Under the pieces are notes generated by a model. The model worked only from the letters and a program-made list of their open reading frames with translations. It ran no database searches and was not told where the DNA came from. Both the position numbers and the translations under genes were made by a program. Source: Mesodorylaimus sp. YZB2_4 (Eukaryota; Nematoda; Enoplea; Dorylaimida; Dorylaimidae). Taken from it: a stretch of 64,000 nt of DNA. The stretch spans positions 310,001-374,000 of the forward strand of contig JASANH010000220.1 of NCBI GenBank assembly GCA_030248295.1. Direction: 5' to 3'. Shown here piece by piece: positions 1-15,900 of the stretch (position 1 is its first letter; each line of letters begins with the position of its first letter).

Positions 1-2497
1 GACGAGTGTAACCTGGGGTGGGAACTGCGAGGTCACACTTCTTTTAAAGAAGGGTAGTGGTGTTATAGGCGTGGACATAAATACTTGTCTGCACCTACGG
101 GTTCACTGGTTCAGGGAACCGGGCTGCCTCTCCTCAGTGGCAAACAGTAGAGGAAGTGAGGAGGGCTGTCCCTGATGATATCACGTCCTGAGTAAGGACA
201 GAGAGTAGAGCGAGATCAATGACTTCGTGTGACTGATTTGGTTTGCAGGCATCAGTCGAGGACTGGCCTTGAGTTCCTGGTCTGGACTGCTCTCTGAAAA
301 AGAGTACTTTGGCCGGGTCCGTCAGAACCTCGCTTATGGCCGACGCGTGCCTCCGCTCCCCTAATGGAAAATCTAAACGGGCCTTGTAGTGGGCTGGAAA
401 AAAACTCAATACGAGGAGCCGTGGACTATGTATGCTCGTTCCTGTTAGCTTGAACCTTCCTCTGGCAAGTCTTGGTTTACCCTAGGATGAGCCAAGGGTT
501 TCTCCAGACCCGATCCTCAGACAGGCGGGCCTGGATGAGCTGGTGACCACACGCATGCAATCTCCATATTTAGCAAAACCGAGCTGGATTTTCTACTGTA
601 TTCATCATAGCCATGCCAGCTTTGCTATTCGACTACCCCGTCCTCCGAACTTTAGGGCAGCTGCATCTGGCACTGCTGCTCTCTTCGTCTGTCGCCACTC
701 GCACACAACCGTCACCGTGCTTTGGCGGCGCAGTTGACGGACCACCAAGGAACTGCGGAGATAGCCGCTGTCGTCTGAACTGAAACCTATCATTTTTGGT
801 CACGAGGAGAGCGAGCAAACATCGAAGGGTTGGGGACACGAAGCAGAGAGGAAGCACAGGATTATAATTGAGATAATGGGCAAAGGCGACAAACATGCGA
901 CGTAGATTTGAAAATGATCGCGTGTTCGGATGCAGTACATATTTAGATATCCTCTGACTGGAACATGACCGGATGACTCGATGTTGGCTCGAAAGGAGCG
1001 ACAACTCGGCCAAGCCAACTTTGACCATCAGTCCAATTACGAGTTCACACTGGCAACACGATTCTAGCCGCTGCTGCTGCTTTGAAGGTGTTGGTCCTTC
1101 GGGAAGGGTGACTGCCAAACATAGCTACCAGCCAAATAACATTCGTGTCTATACGTGAGTACCGGGGGGGGGGGGGCCAAGTCACTGGCGAGCAGCCGCT
1201 GTTTCACCATTATTTTAGCAGCTGCTGTTTTGCTGAATAACAAATTTCAAATATGCTATTTTCAGCTGTGTTGATGAGTGTACGCCTGTTCGAAAAGAAA
1301 GCTGACTAACTGGCTCTCCGACGTCGCTGCTTTTATGTTGGCTAATCTACAATGCAAACATATACAGACAGGGGAAGTTGGGGTCATTTGAAAATTGACT
1401 TACTCCTAAAATCAGCTAAGCCTCAATTTGAGTTTGTTTTGTTTTTTTTTCTGTTTTTGCCATTAAAAGTAAGATCACAAGTCAAAATTTTGAATTTGGC
1501 GCGAGTTTTAGGTGCCTATGCCAATGTAATCGTGATTTTGTAGCGTGATGTGCGCGAGAGGACGGGGCGAGGGCGAGGAGGAGTGGAGCGGCGCCAGCTG
1601 CAGTCGTGGCGACGTCTGTTGATTGCATTGCGGTTGGTTTGCAGCAGTATGGCGTGACGGAGTGTACGTGGGTGGCGGGGCCGTTCTGTTTTCTATCGAA
1701 TTTGAGAACTTCGAGGCCAGTTTGAGTGGGCGTGCCGTTTTCGTATGTTGATGCGGTGCGGGTTTTCTAAATCGTGTTCGACTTGCTCACGGAAAGTTGG
1801 TGTCCTGTTGGCCGCCTTCAACCATCCAGTGGGTGGTTGAAGCGGATTTTCCTTGTTTTCGACGAGGTCTACATGGCTCATATGGCAGACTGACGTGAGC
1901 ATAAATTACCCGGTATACACCTCTGTAGCTTTGGCGTTCCGTCTTGAAGGGTTTGCCTTGTACCGCTGCTCATTTTGCCATTCCCTGCCCAGGGCTTCTG
2001 TAGGCCTACTTCTTTGGCGCGGGTTTTTATAGCCTCTAGCGACGGTACCTACTGAAGTTTTACTTTGGCTGGCTGCCGATCACAGGATATTAAAAGTACT
2101 ATCCTATTTATTGCCTGTTTTAGCTGCACGGTTGGCCTGCTATATCCCGGGCGCGAGGGATATCGCCTCTGCTATCGACGTGCGACTGTGCTGGATATAC
2201 GCTATAATATCCTTGTGTGTACTTGCACAAACGCGCGACGACAACGAGATCGAGCTAACATCATCGAAGAGCGCAGAGGAACGATCGAAGATAGGCTTAC
2301 GTCGTAACCGGACACGGACGGACGTTGGCCAGAAAGGTATTGTGCACGCCTTCGTTATCAGGGAAAACTGACCGCCTCGTCGTCGTTTGAGCAGAATTCG
2401 TATTTGGATATCGATCGAAGTTCTTGGCGAGTCAAAGTCCTCAAAGTCATTTGGTTCGCTTCCTTTCAAACTTGAATCATCATCAAGTCATCTGGTC
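1..2497. other. Upstream region of MNK, no supported gene
   Basis: I see no convincing coding exon here. Several open frames of 60-160 codons occur on both strands but lack homology, splice context or coding-like composition. A run of 13 G lies at 1164-1176. The segment presumably includes the MNK promoter and 5' untranslated sequence, but I see no clear TATA box next to a start. Confidence 0.5.
1164..1176 (+). repeat. G13 homopolymer tract
   Basis: An uninterrupted run of 13 G followed by CC. Such tracts can form G-quadruplexes and are replication-sensitive in nematodes lacking the FANCJ/DOG-1 helicase. A second, longer run is at 44971-44985. Confidence 0.9.
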
Positions 2498-7206
<4,709 letters not shown>

Positions 7207-9887
7207 GACGGCGGAGTGGGAAGCGTGGCCCGTAATTTGTAGGTATATTTAGAAAAGGTGTAATGTATATTTTGTTGGCGTAACAGGATAGGTTTTGTGT
7301 GGTGGATTTTATGTTCTCTAAACGACATCTCCTTGCTGGCCTTGGCCGCTCTTGTGGGGGCTGATGGCCTAGTTCGATCGCCTGCTTCTTCATCGGGTCA
7401 CGTCGAAATAATAGGACGAAAAACAAACTGCCTGTAAGATTTACTATGAATGGTAGCGCCACCGGCGTGAGTATGTGACTAAACCAGATCCTAGTGTACA
7501 GGTGTCCGCCTAGCCGTGCTTTTCGTTTACTGATTAGGATTAGTGTGGCCTGAATCTTCTGTTCGTTAATGTTTTTTTGTGTTCAACGTTTCTTTGGTTC
7601 GAAGAAGTTCCCTTTCTGGCGCGCGGAGACGAAGGCTAGGGTTGCAGCGGCAGTGGTGCGCTGGTGTGAGTGGCCATTGGAGAATGAGCGAGGGGATGTT
7701 CTGCTGTTTTGGCTTTTTGTCGTTTTCCTCTTGGTGATCAGAAGATACGGGTGCATGCTTACCGCAGTTTTCATTCGATTGAGAGGCGCCTTGAGAAGCG
7801 CTACAATTGTTTGATGTTACGGCGCGTTTTTTTTTTACTTTTTACTTCCTCGAAAATGTGGCAGGCGTTTTGGGATTGCAATTTTAAAAAATTCGGTCAT
7901 GTTAGGAATCGTAGGAAGAGGGTTTGGAATCGATTCCTATGGCGTAGGCAGCGAAAATTGATTGAACTTTTTTGAAGACCTTGGTTGACCTATTCTCGCT
8001 GCTGATGAGGCGTGGTCGTGTTCGATGTGCTTCTATCTCGTTACTGGTACAAGCCAAGGAGGAGCACGAGAGGTGGGCGAATCTATTTTGTATTCTAGAC
8101 TAGAGGGTGGGGAAGTTTGGTTTTGGGTAGTTTAGAATTTCTACTCGTAGACTTAGTCTCGGTTTAGTTCAAACTGGTAGTTCGTAAAATTGATGGTGAA
8201 TTAAGTCAAATACAGGCGATATGGTATTTTTGGTAGGTTTATTTGTGTTCACACTCAGATATCGCAATAGGTTCGCTCGTTGGCGCTTTACGATCTGGAG
8301 TTTATTTGAACTTTTTTCAAGCAGGAACCGTAGTAAGATGATTTGAATTAGTTAACTGCAATCTTTTATTTCCTTGTAAAGAAATGGAAATTTTTGAGTA
8401 CAAAATGTTAAAAAGATGGTTCATTATGCACCATTTTTGGCTTGTTTTTTGCACGAGCATTATGTATCATAGAATTATAACCATGCCTTTAATTTTGTTA
8501 AAATAGGCTGTTTGAGGACCATTGTAAAAGAAAATTGCGCACTTACATTTTTTGGTATAATTAAAAAATGTGTTTTGAAAAAAATTGTCATATTTTGCTT
8601 TTTGATCGTGCAGGATATAAACGATGTCAATATTATTTAAAAAGGATTTTTCTTTTTAATGCAGCTTTTATAAACGCTATGCGGATTAGTTTATTGACTT
8701 TTTTCGGTAGATGCTGTTTTGAACGGCTTGGTTTTTTCCCCTGAGAAGCATCATTTTCGCTGATATTTTCATACAGTTTTTTAAATTAAGTTTTTAAATG
8801 ATGGTAATTGACAGGAAAGTAAATTTTGATAGATATGATGAGGGACTGACTTTACTGTGCCCCCTGGGCGGGGGGTTGCACAGAGCGCGGGGTTACTGTA
8901 CTGTGGGGGGTCTTACGAGAAGTGACGAGAATGGTACGAAGCTGATTGAGTATGGGTCACGTGTGGAGTGCAGTGCACCCGTGGTGTTCCTGTTTGGGAC
9001 AGGATGGGCAGGCTGTACTTGATATGCCGGGGACAGTCCGTCCAGACGGATGGCGCTCGTGACTTGCTTCCATTGGCGTCACAAGTTTCTAATGTCCGGG
9101 ATATGGATGTGTACGGGGTAAGAAAAGATAATGGGCAAAGGTGGAAGCAAAGCAGGGCACGAGGGGCTGAGTATTTGCGACCGCAACGTAATTGGTCGGT
9201 GACAGATACTGGGGGGTGGTCAAAGCAAACTCGGTGGAGGAGCAGCCAGCCGAGACTACCAAACACAAAAGACAGGGCACAAATCTAGGCGTCATTTAGT
9301 CACCAGGTGGCGCTGTGATCGTAAGAATGTAATCGTGAGTCGGTCAGTACTGTACCTGACAGCGAGTTGAACAAAGTCAAAGCAGGGACAGCAAAAATCA
9401 GTCAAATTCTTCCAAAAAATTTGAATTTCGCGCCAAAACTCATGGACTACGGTCACTTGGTATCCACATCTTACTACCAGTCCGTGCCACATGAATGACT
9501 GATGGCTGTATCTCTCGCCTCGAGCAGCTGCTGGAGAATTGCAGTAAGCCCCCTCCAGCCCGTGGGCTTATTGCAATAAGTCGATTTGATTTATGACCTC
9601 GTGGGCCAGTGACCCGGCTTAGACAAAGACACCAGAAGCTGGCCCCCGCCGAAGATTGATGGCGCAGCCAACCACTTTGACGTGTCCAGGCTTAAGGAAA
9701 CCCAGATTTTTAATCTACAAAGACATGAATCCCTTATCGATTGATTCCAGACCACCATGCTCGAGGATAGATTACAGTATACCAACTCCAAACAGGCGCA
9801 TGAGACTAGTATCCCAGGCAATGCACTTGTCCATTGGTGGCACACAGTGCAGTTGTAATATACACGGCATTCATGTCGTCCCCTGAC
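7207..9887. other. Intergenic region between convergent MNK and CPTP genes
   Basis: Shared 3' flank of two convergent genes. About 8100-8800 is markedly AT-rich with A and T runs. About 8850-9300 is G-rich and open in several frames but not recognisably coding. A short segment at 9303-9325 (CCAGGTGGCGC plus similar flank) recurs at about 10128-10150, so the right part probably contains old repeat sequence. Confidence 0.5.
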
Positions 9888-11788
9888 TCACGGCAAATCA
9901 AGAAGTCCGTGCTTCTCGTACAGTCTCTGCACAATATCGTAAACCGTACGGCTAGCAGCCACAGTTTCTTCCATCACTTTTTCTGCCTCCTCTTGGGCCA
10001 CGTCGGAACCAGCGAGATCGGCCAACAGCTGAAATGCAAATGGTCATCAGTGGACTCAGACATTTTTGCTTGTCTTATGACACTTGAGTGCCTAGTATCA
10101 GGTAGGTTCTGCACTACTCATGCCTGCCAGGTGGCGCCATGATCGCAATGGCGTAACCAAAGCCACCATCGCAACCAGCTAGGCCCCGGCAGGGACCTCA
10201 CAGTTGTCCCTCACAGTCTCACACTGGCGACCCGCGTCTGGGTAAATCAATTTGTGTGCCCGTTTAGCGCTCAAATTTTATAAAAAGTTTGTGGATTGTG
10301 TCGCCCCTGTTTCCCCACCCACGGGATTTTGTCTCCAACCAAGCAGCAGCCATTTGATGAACGAGTTTGTGAGGCGCCCAACTCTCACCTCAGACGGCAG
10401 GTCCCCTCTGGCACCGCGGCTTCCATCTACCTGCGTTTGATGATGTGGTAGAAGGAACCTCCCTTCTCGCCTAGCATCATCCTGGGACACTAGTGCAGGC
10501 ACAAGATGCCCTCGCGTGCAGATGCTCCTAGTGGAGACACACAGGGGGGATACTGCCGTAAGAAATGGTCACCTCACGTCCTCGCTTATCACAACATGAC
10601 TGCTGGCCAGCTATAGGCAAAACGGGTGTGAAGTTTCGTGGGGAACTGGGCGACATGGGGCCCAGCTCTCACCTCTGAAGGCAGGTCTCCTCTGGCTTTC
10701 ACCTGCCTGTCTTTCGTGATAAGGTGAAACAGGCCCAGATTGATATCCCCATGAGAAGCTACATTTCCCACACCCCTCAGCCAAGCAACAGTGACATCAA
10801 TCCGACCGTACAGAACTAACCTGATGTCTGCTCGGCAAAGTGTACACAGCCATGTGCACTCCTTTTCGCACCAACCACGGATGATGATGAGCCAGAGTAT
10901 CGTCGTAGGCTTTCCGTGCCAAATGTGCCATCTTATCGTTATCACTGGCGCAGCGAATGCTGTCAATAAATTGGACAACGAATTGTAATGCTCGATGCAG
11001 ACGTAGCAATGTTCGTGAACCGTTCGCTAGCTCGTGATGATGATGCAGTGATAAGCGATGATGATGGTGATCCGAAGTAGGCTCCAATATCTTGGCCTCG
11101 TTTTTTTCATAGTCCAGCATACCGCCAATACGTTCGTATTTGTTTCCCACGGGTGATTTTTGATGCTCGCTTAGAATACGCGTCTTGTCAGCGACATCGC
11201 TCGATATGAACGAAAATAAACGTCCAAGTTTTGGGAACATTCTAGAAGAAAGAGAGCTGATTAGCAATGAGTCTTTCTAGAAATACCAATGATAGGCAAT
11301 GGCAGCGAAGAACCTGCGGCGGCCAAGTCGGGTTATGGATAGTCAGGTCGATGATAAGTAAGTTACTTTACACCGTGACTCTATATCTGGAATCACATCA
11401 CGTGCAGATTGCGTAGCTCTTGTATATGTAATGGTCATTAAAGTACCAACATCGATGCCGACATACAGTAAGGTGAGAGAGACGTATGCTAACTCACGTC
11501 GAGAACTTGCAGGACTTACTTGTTCAATTCATTGTAGGCTTCGATATAGTCGGCTAACAAAACGTCCTCTGCTCGCCTGTCCTCCTCGCCGTCAATCGTT
11601 CTTTTGGGTGTCTCCACCAGCACCCCACTGGGCACTCCGTATACTTGCTCTTCCGACAGGGCTATTTCGACCATTTCCTTATTCTCGATAATTTCATTAT
11701 CACTGCATAGCGATCGGCGAAAAAACGTGGCCACTCGATCCAAATCGAAAGGAGGATGAGCCGAAACTGAAGCATCGTGATTATCCAT
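9888..11788 (-). CDS. Ceramide-1-phosphate transfer protein (GLTP-domain)
   Basis: Three coding exons on the minus strand: 11788-11520, 11241-10821, 10028-9888; 831 nt, 276 aa. It matches the CPTP/GLTPD1 family throughout: FSFISSDVADKTRIL, the GLTP core SRTLLRLHRALQF, AYDDTLAHHHPWLVRK, VYTLPSRHQ, and the C-terminus YEKHGLLDLP, very close to the vertebrate CPTP ending. GLTP-fold proteins move single sphingolipids between membranes; the Asp, Arg/Lys and His of the headgroup site lie in these motifs. It is longer than vertebrate CPTP (about 214 aa) because of an acidic insert near residues 50-75 and a histidine-rich insert (DHHHHRLSLHHHHE). An acceptor (TTTTTTCAG) ends 9 nt upstream of the ATG, suggesting a spliced leader or a 5' UTR intron. 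The second intron holds repeats. Confidence 0.9.
10029..10820. repeat. Repeat-filled CPTP intron (dispersed repeat copy A)
   Basis: Segment 10501-10626 matches 49781-49903 at roughly 75-80% by eye, including CTCCTAGTGGAGAC and GACTGCTGGCC. Two imperfect 36-nt direct repeats, at 10377-10412 and 10661-10695 (CTCTCACCTC...GGCAGGTC), flank it. I could not assign a named transposon class. Confidence 0.6.
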
Positions 11789-11797
11789 TTGGGCTAT

Positions 11798-12903
11798 CTG
11801 AAAAAAAATAGGATGAAAATAAAGTAGGAGGGTTTAAAAAATGTGGGGTAAGAATCTGTGGAGTTGGCAATTTAAATTTCAAAAAAATGGCCAAAAAATT
11901 TGTCCCAAGTCAGAAAAATAATACAAAAGCTAGCAGGAGCCGTTTCTGTTTGAAAAGTATATTTCAGGTATGTACCAAGGTTCTACAGGGAAAATGAATG
12001 CCGGCCTAAATCCCCATAATGGCATATTTCCAGGAATTAGAAGAAGCTTGGCCAAAATTAGAGAATTTGTATCCGGGGCACGCAACTAGCAAGGGCCCAC
12101 TAGTACCATATCGGTCAACAACAGATCTGAGGTTTCATTACCTATCCTCAAACAAAGAACGGAAGATACTTACCAAACAACGGCAACGTAAAACACCTTA
12201 TCACCCAAAAAGGTTTCGAATTACAAGAAACAAAAAATGCAACGTGACTGAGATCTGACGAATGTACCACCAAGCCCAATCGAGTTCAAATATCGAAGTC
12301 ACACGACGGGGCGATTAACATCAGCCTAATGGTACGATATCAAAAGCAGCTGATAACGATAAACGATAAATAGCGCCAGCTGGTACGCAAACTGTCCCAA
12401 ATTAGGCTGTTATGCTTTGCAGTAAAAATGTGTTTAAGACATCTGACACAAATAAGGAGCATAAGGTGATATTGAATTTAAATGGATAAAATTCAGATAG
12501 AATTATCTAAAAAAGCAGATATTTGACTTTTTTAATGAATTTTCGTTAAAAACTAGCCACAAAATGTTTAGTATAGCTGAATCTTACAATTCTATACTAG
12601 CGTGGTAAGTGCTTATGACAAACCGACCTGTGCGCGGCTGTCTTGTGCAATACAGACAGTTGTTGCTTCGTTGGCTATTGGCTATTAGCATTAGCATAAA
12701 GTAAATTTTCGTAGATATCGAAGAATTTGCTGATTGTTAAAAACAATCCAGTAATAGAAGATTCTAGTTGATAAATCCGTCATTGAAAAGAGAATTTTGT
12801 ATTGTTTTTTTATGTCTCGTCGTATTATTTCTGAATCGTATTTTCTCGGAATCGAATCGATGCTCGTTTGGAGCGAAATCGATCGGGACTTATTTCTTAA
12901 GTG
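11798..12903. other. Divergent intergenic region between CPTP and eIF4G
   Basis: About 1.1 kb that should carry the promoters of both genes. It is AT-rich and I see no open frame with support. No TATA box sits at an obvious position for either gene. Confidence 0.5.
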
Positions 12904-15900
12904 ATGCAACGTCCTCCTTTGCCCGCCCCGTCGCTGCATTTTCCAGCGGGAACAGTGATTTTTAATCACGGCGCCGCGGCCGGTTCCGGTCAATACACGA
13001 TACAACTTCAACCGAATCAGGCGCATAATGGTGTCGTCATTGGACAGGCTCAATCCTACAGTCAGCAAGCTCCGATTCAAAATATTCCGCCCGCCAGCTT
13101 TCGTCATCCGCCGCCCGCGAATCCTCCGTTTGCTGTAACTGGAGCTTTTTCTTCTGCAGGTAAAAAGCAGCGTTTCTAAATTGCGCAAGTATAAAGATAA
13201 GTGTGTTTGACAAAAGACCTAGGAGCAATACTCAAATGATTTTTGTTCCAGATATGTATGCACCATATGGATCGCAGCAGTATATAACGGCGCAACAGCC
13301 AGCTTATTACGTTCCATTTGCTTATTCGACGGCGCCTCAATTTGCGCCCGGTTACCCGAATGGTGGACAAGTGTACCCGTTGCAAGCTTCAACTGGACTT
13401 GGTCCGCCAGCTATGGAGCTTCAAGTACCGCCGACAATAGCTATGCCGCAGCAGCAGGCTGGACCACCGGGCCCCATGGTCGGTGTGTCTACGTCTGCGT
13501 CGAACGTTGGCCTTGCCGTGACATCGCAGCCACAGGAGTCGGGTCAATCTGCTGCTCATCCGCCCCAACGAGAAAGGAAACTTTTGAAGATTATCGACCC
13601 AGATACTGAGAAAGACATTTTAGAAGACGTATTGAAGGAGCAGAAAGAGCATCCGCGTGTGCTCGGTTTTCAAAATCATCCGGGGGGCCTTTGGAAACCG
13701 ACCGTCGATCAACAGCAAGGCATATTGATACAGCAATCGTCCGCTTCGAATCTTCCAACAGGTGCTAATACATCTGTTGAACAGAGGCCGTCTCGTAGTG
13801 GCAGCGGAACGCCTCACTTGGAACAACCTAAGAGTCATTCAACCCGATCAACTTCTCGTGGCCAAAGTCCAGCCTTTGAGTCGTCGCCCCGTCAGGTACT
13901 AACACCTTTAATTATAACTTTGCTCGGCCTTGTCTTCCTCCGTTTTTCATTATTTTACAACAGGCTTTTTTTGCATTTTAGAAAGATAGCGAGGCGAAAT
14001 TGCAAGAATTTTATGCGCAATTTGGGCAACAGTTGATCGTCGATGAGCGAAATGAGCAACGGAATTCCGAGCAGCAATCTCATGATGATGCTGTGTTGAT
14101 GCCGCCTCCACCAAATCCACCGTCTAAACCAGAATCGGGGCAATCGCTTGTTCGAACTACTCCGCCGCCGACACCGCCTCCTGTGCCAAATCAACTACAT
14201 TCGACGAAAACTTATGTGCGAACAATGGAATTCCACAAAGAATTCGGATATGACCATTCGTCTTCAACGGCAGCTTCAAAGAAACCAAAGGATATTATTG
14301 GAAAGCCTGAAATCGAATTCGGTTGGTTGAACGTGTCGGCCGGTGACAAATCTTTAGATACGACCGATGGTGAGTCAGAAGTCCAACTTCATCAAGCCAA
14401 GGAAAAGATCGTTTCGTCCAGTGCAGATCATTGTTCAACGCCACAAAAGCAACAGCCTCCTCCATTGGATGCCACAAGAGCGCGTTCGCCGGCTGTCGAG
14501 ATTGATGCAGGTAAATCTATTATTTGTCTGTGGCTGTATTATCTGACACTATGGACGGGGGTCACTGGCTGTATATGGGAGCTCATTGTTTCTACTAAGA
14601 CTAAAAACCTACAAAAATCCGTCTCCTGATTGTTTCAGAATACGGTCCCTGATTTGAATGAATGAGCTGAGCATTTTTTGTTGTTGTGTTGTGTACTCCG
14701 CGATTACTGTGTCTCATTCGGCACCTGAAGCTGTGGGTGGTGTCGACTTTGCTGATAGTCGAATCAAATTTGTTTTGTTGTCGGCCTCAATTTGGTAGTT
14801 TTTTTCACGTCGGCGAGATCGGAATTTTTCGTCCAGTATCCAAACTGGTTTTTCGCTGTGTTGGTTGGCTCGAGTCGAGTCGAAAATCGCTTTCTTGGCT
14901 GTACTTTTTCCCGATCAGCAATTCCAGGTTTACGTTTGTTGTATATTTTCTTTTGGTAACTATGTTGGGCATTATCGCATTAATCAAGAGTGGTTGTGTA
15001 TGGACGAGTGAGTGGTAGCACAAGCACTTGCCGAATAACTGGCGCGCTGAGCGGCATTAGAATGTTGGCAGTTTATTTTGATACAGGGCTGGAGATAGAG
15101 TGTAGTCAGGCGTAGGGTTTTCCTTTCTCCCTCGCTTGCGCACATCAAATGGACTGGGGAAAGTTTGGCGCAAAGTTGCCACCGGCTCATCGTTTGTCTT
15201 GACGTTCTAGTAGGGCGACGTAGATAGGGCGTCAAAAGTGCCTACCGTGCCTTGTATTCTTACTCTCGGCTCGGAGTCTCTGAGCATTTCTTTTCTATCT
15301 GGTCCTGGTCTGGGTGCGAAAGTGAACGTAGTACGACGGTGGCGAGCGAAAGAACAACGAAAGCGTTAGTCCGTTTCATAGGTGCAGTAAAATACGAGTA
15401 TGAGACACTTACACAGATGCGTACGTTGAGTTAGGAAGGAGGTATTCGGTTGCGCCCCCGTCTCAACGGCCCCTCAGCTCAGCCCCTTATCGCCGTCGGA
15501 GGCCCGGAATAATAAAACGTTAAAAACTCTGTCGTCGTGTTGTTTCGGTCGGCGATATTAGTTCGTACCGTTCTTTCCCAAATGTTGGGTTAAAATTCTT
15601 TGGTCAATGGAATAAAAAACTTGTGCAAATGAAAGATATTCCATCCCCGACGTCGACCGACTCTTCGTCGCCTCGAAACGGTGGTCATTCATTGAATAAT
15701 AATAAGTCGAAACCAAAAAAGATTACACCTCCCTCTGGCCCGTCGAACGGAAGTTTCCGCAGTAACGGTCGCTCGTCACAGAATCGTGGAAAAAGTGAGC
15801 CTTTTGTTCATTGGTCTCTGTATTGCCGTTTGGTAATATCGGAAGGTCGAGTGGTAGGAAAGATACTGTTTCTTCGTGAGGATGTTGCAGGAACGATAGG

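Noticed and set aside
633-1118. 161-codon minus-strand frame
   Set aside because: Starts at a non-ATG codon, has no recognised domain and no splice context; composition looks like random sequence.
8968-9288. 106-codon plus-strand frame in the G-rich segment
   Set aside because: No ATG context or homology; lies in a region sharing short repeats with 10.1 kb.
12691-13188. 165-codon minus-strand frame overlapping eIF4G exon 1
   Set aside because: Antisense shadow of a Gln/Pro-rich coding exon.
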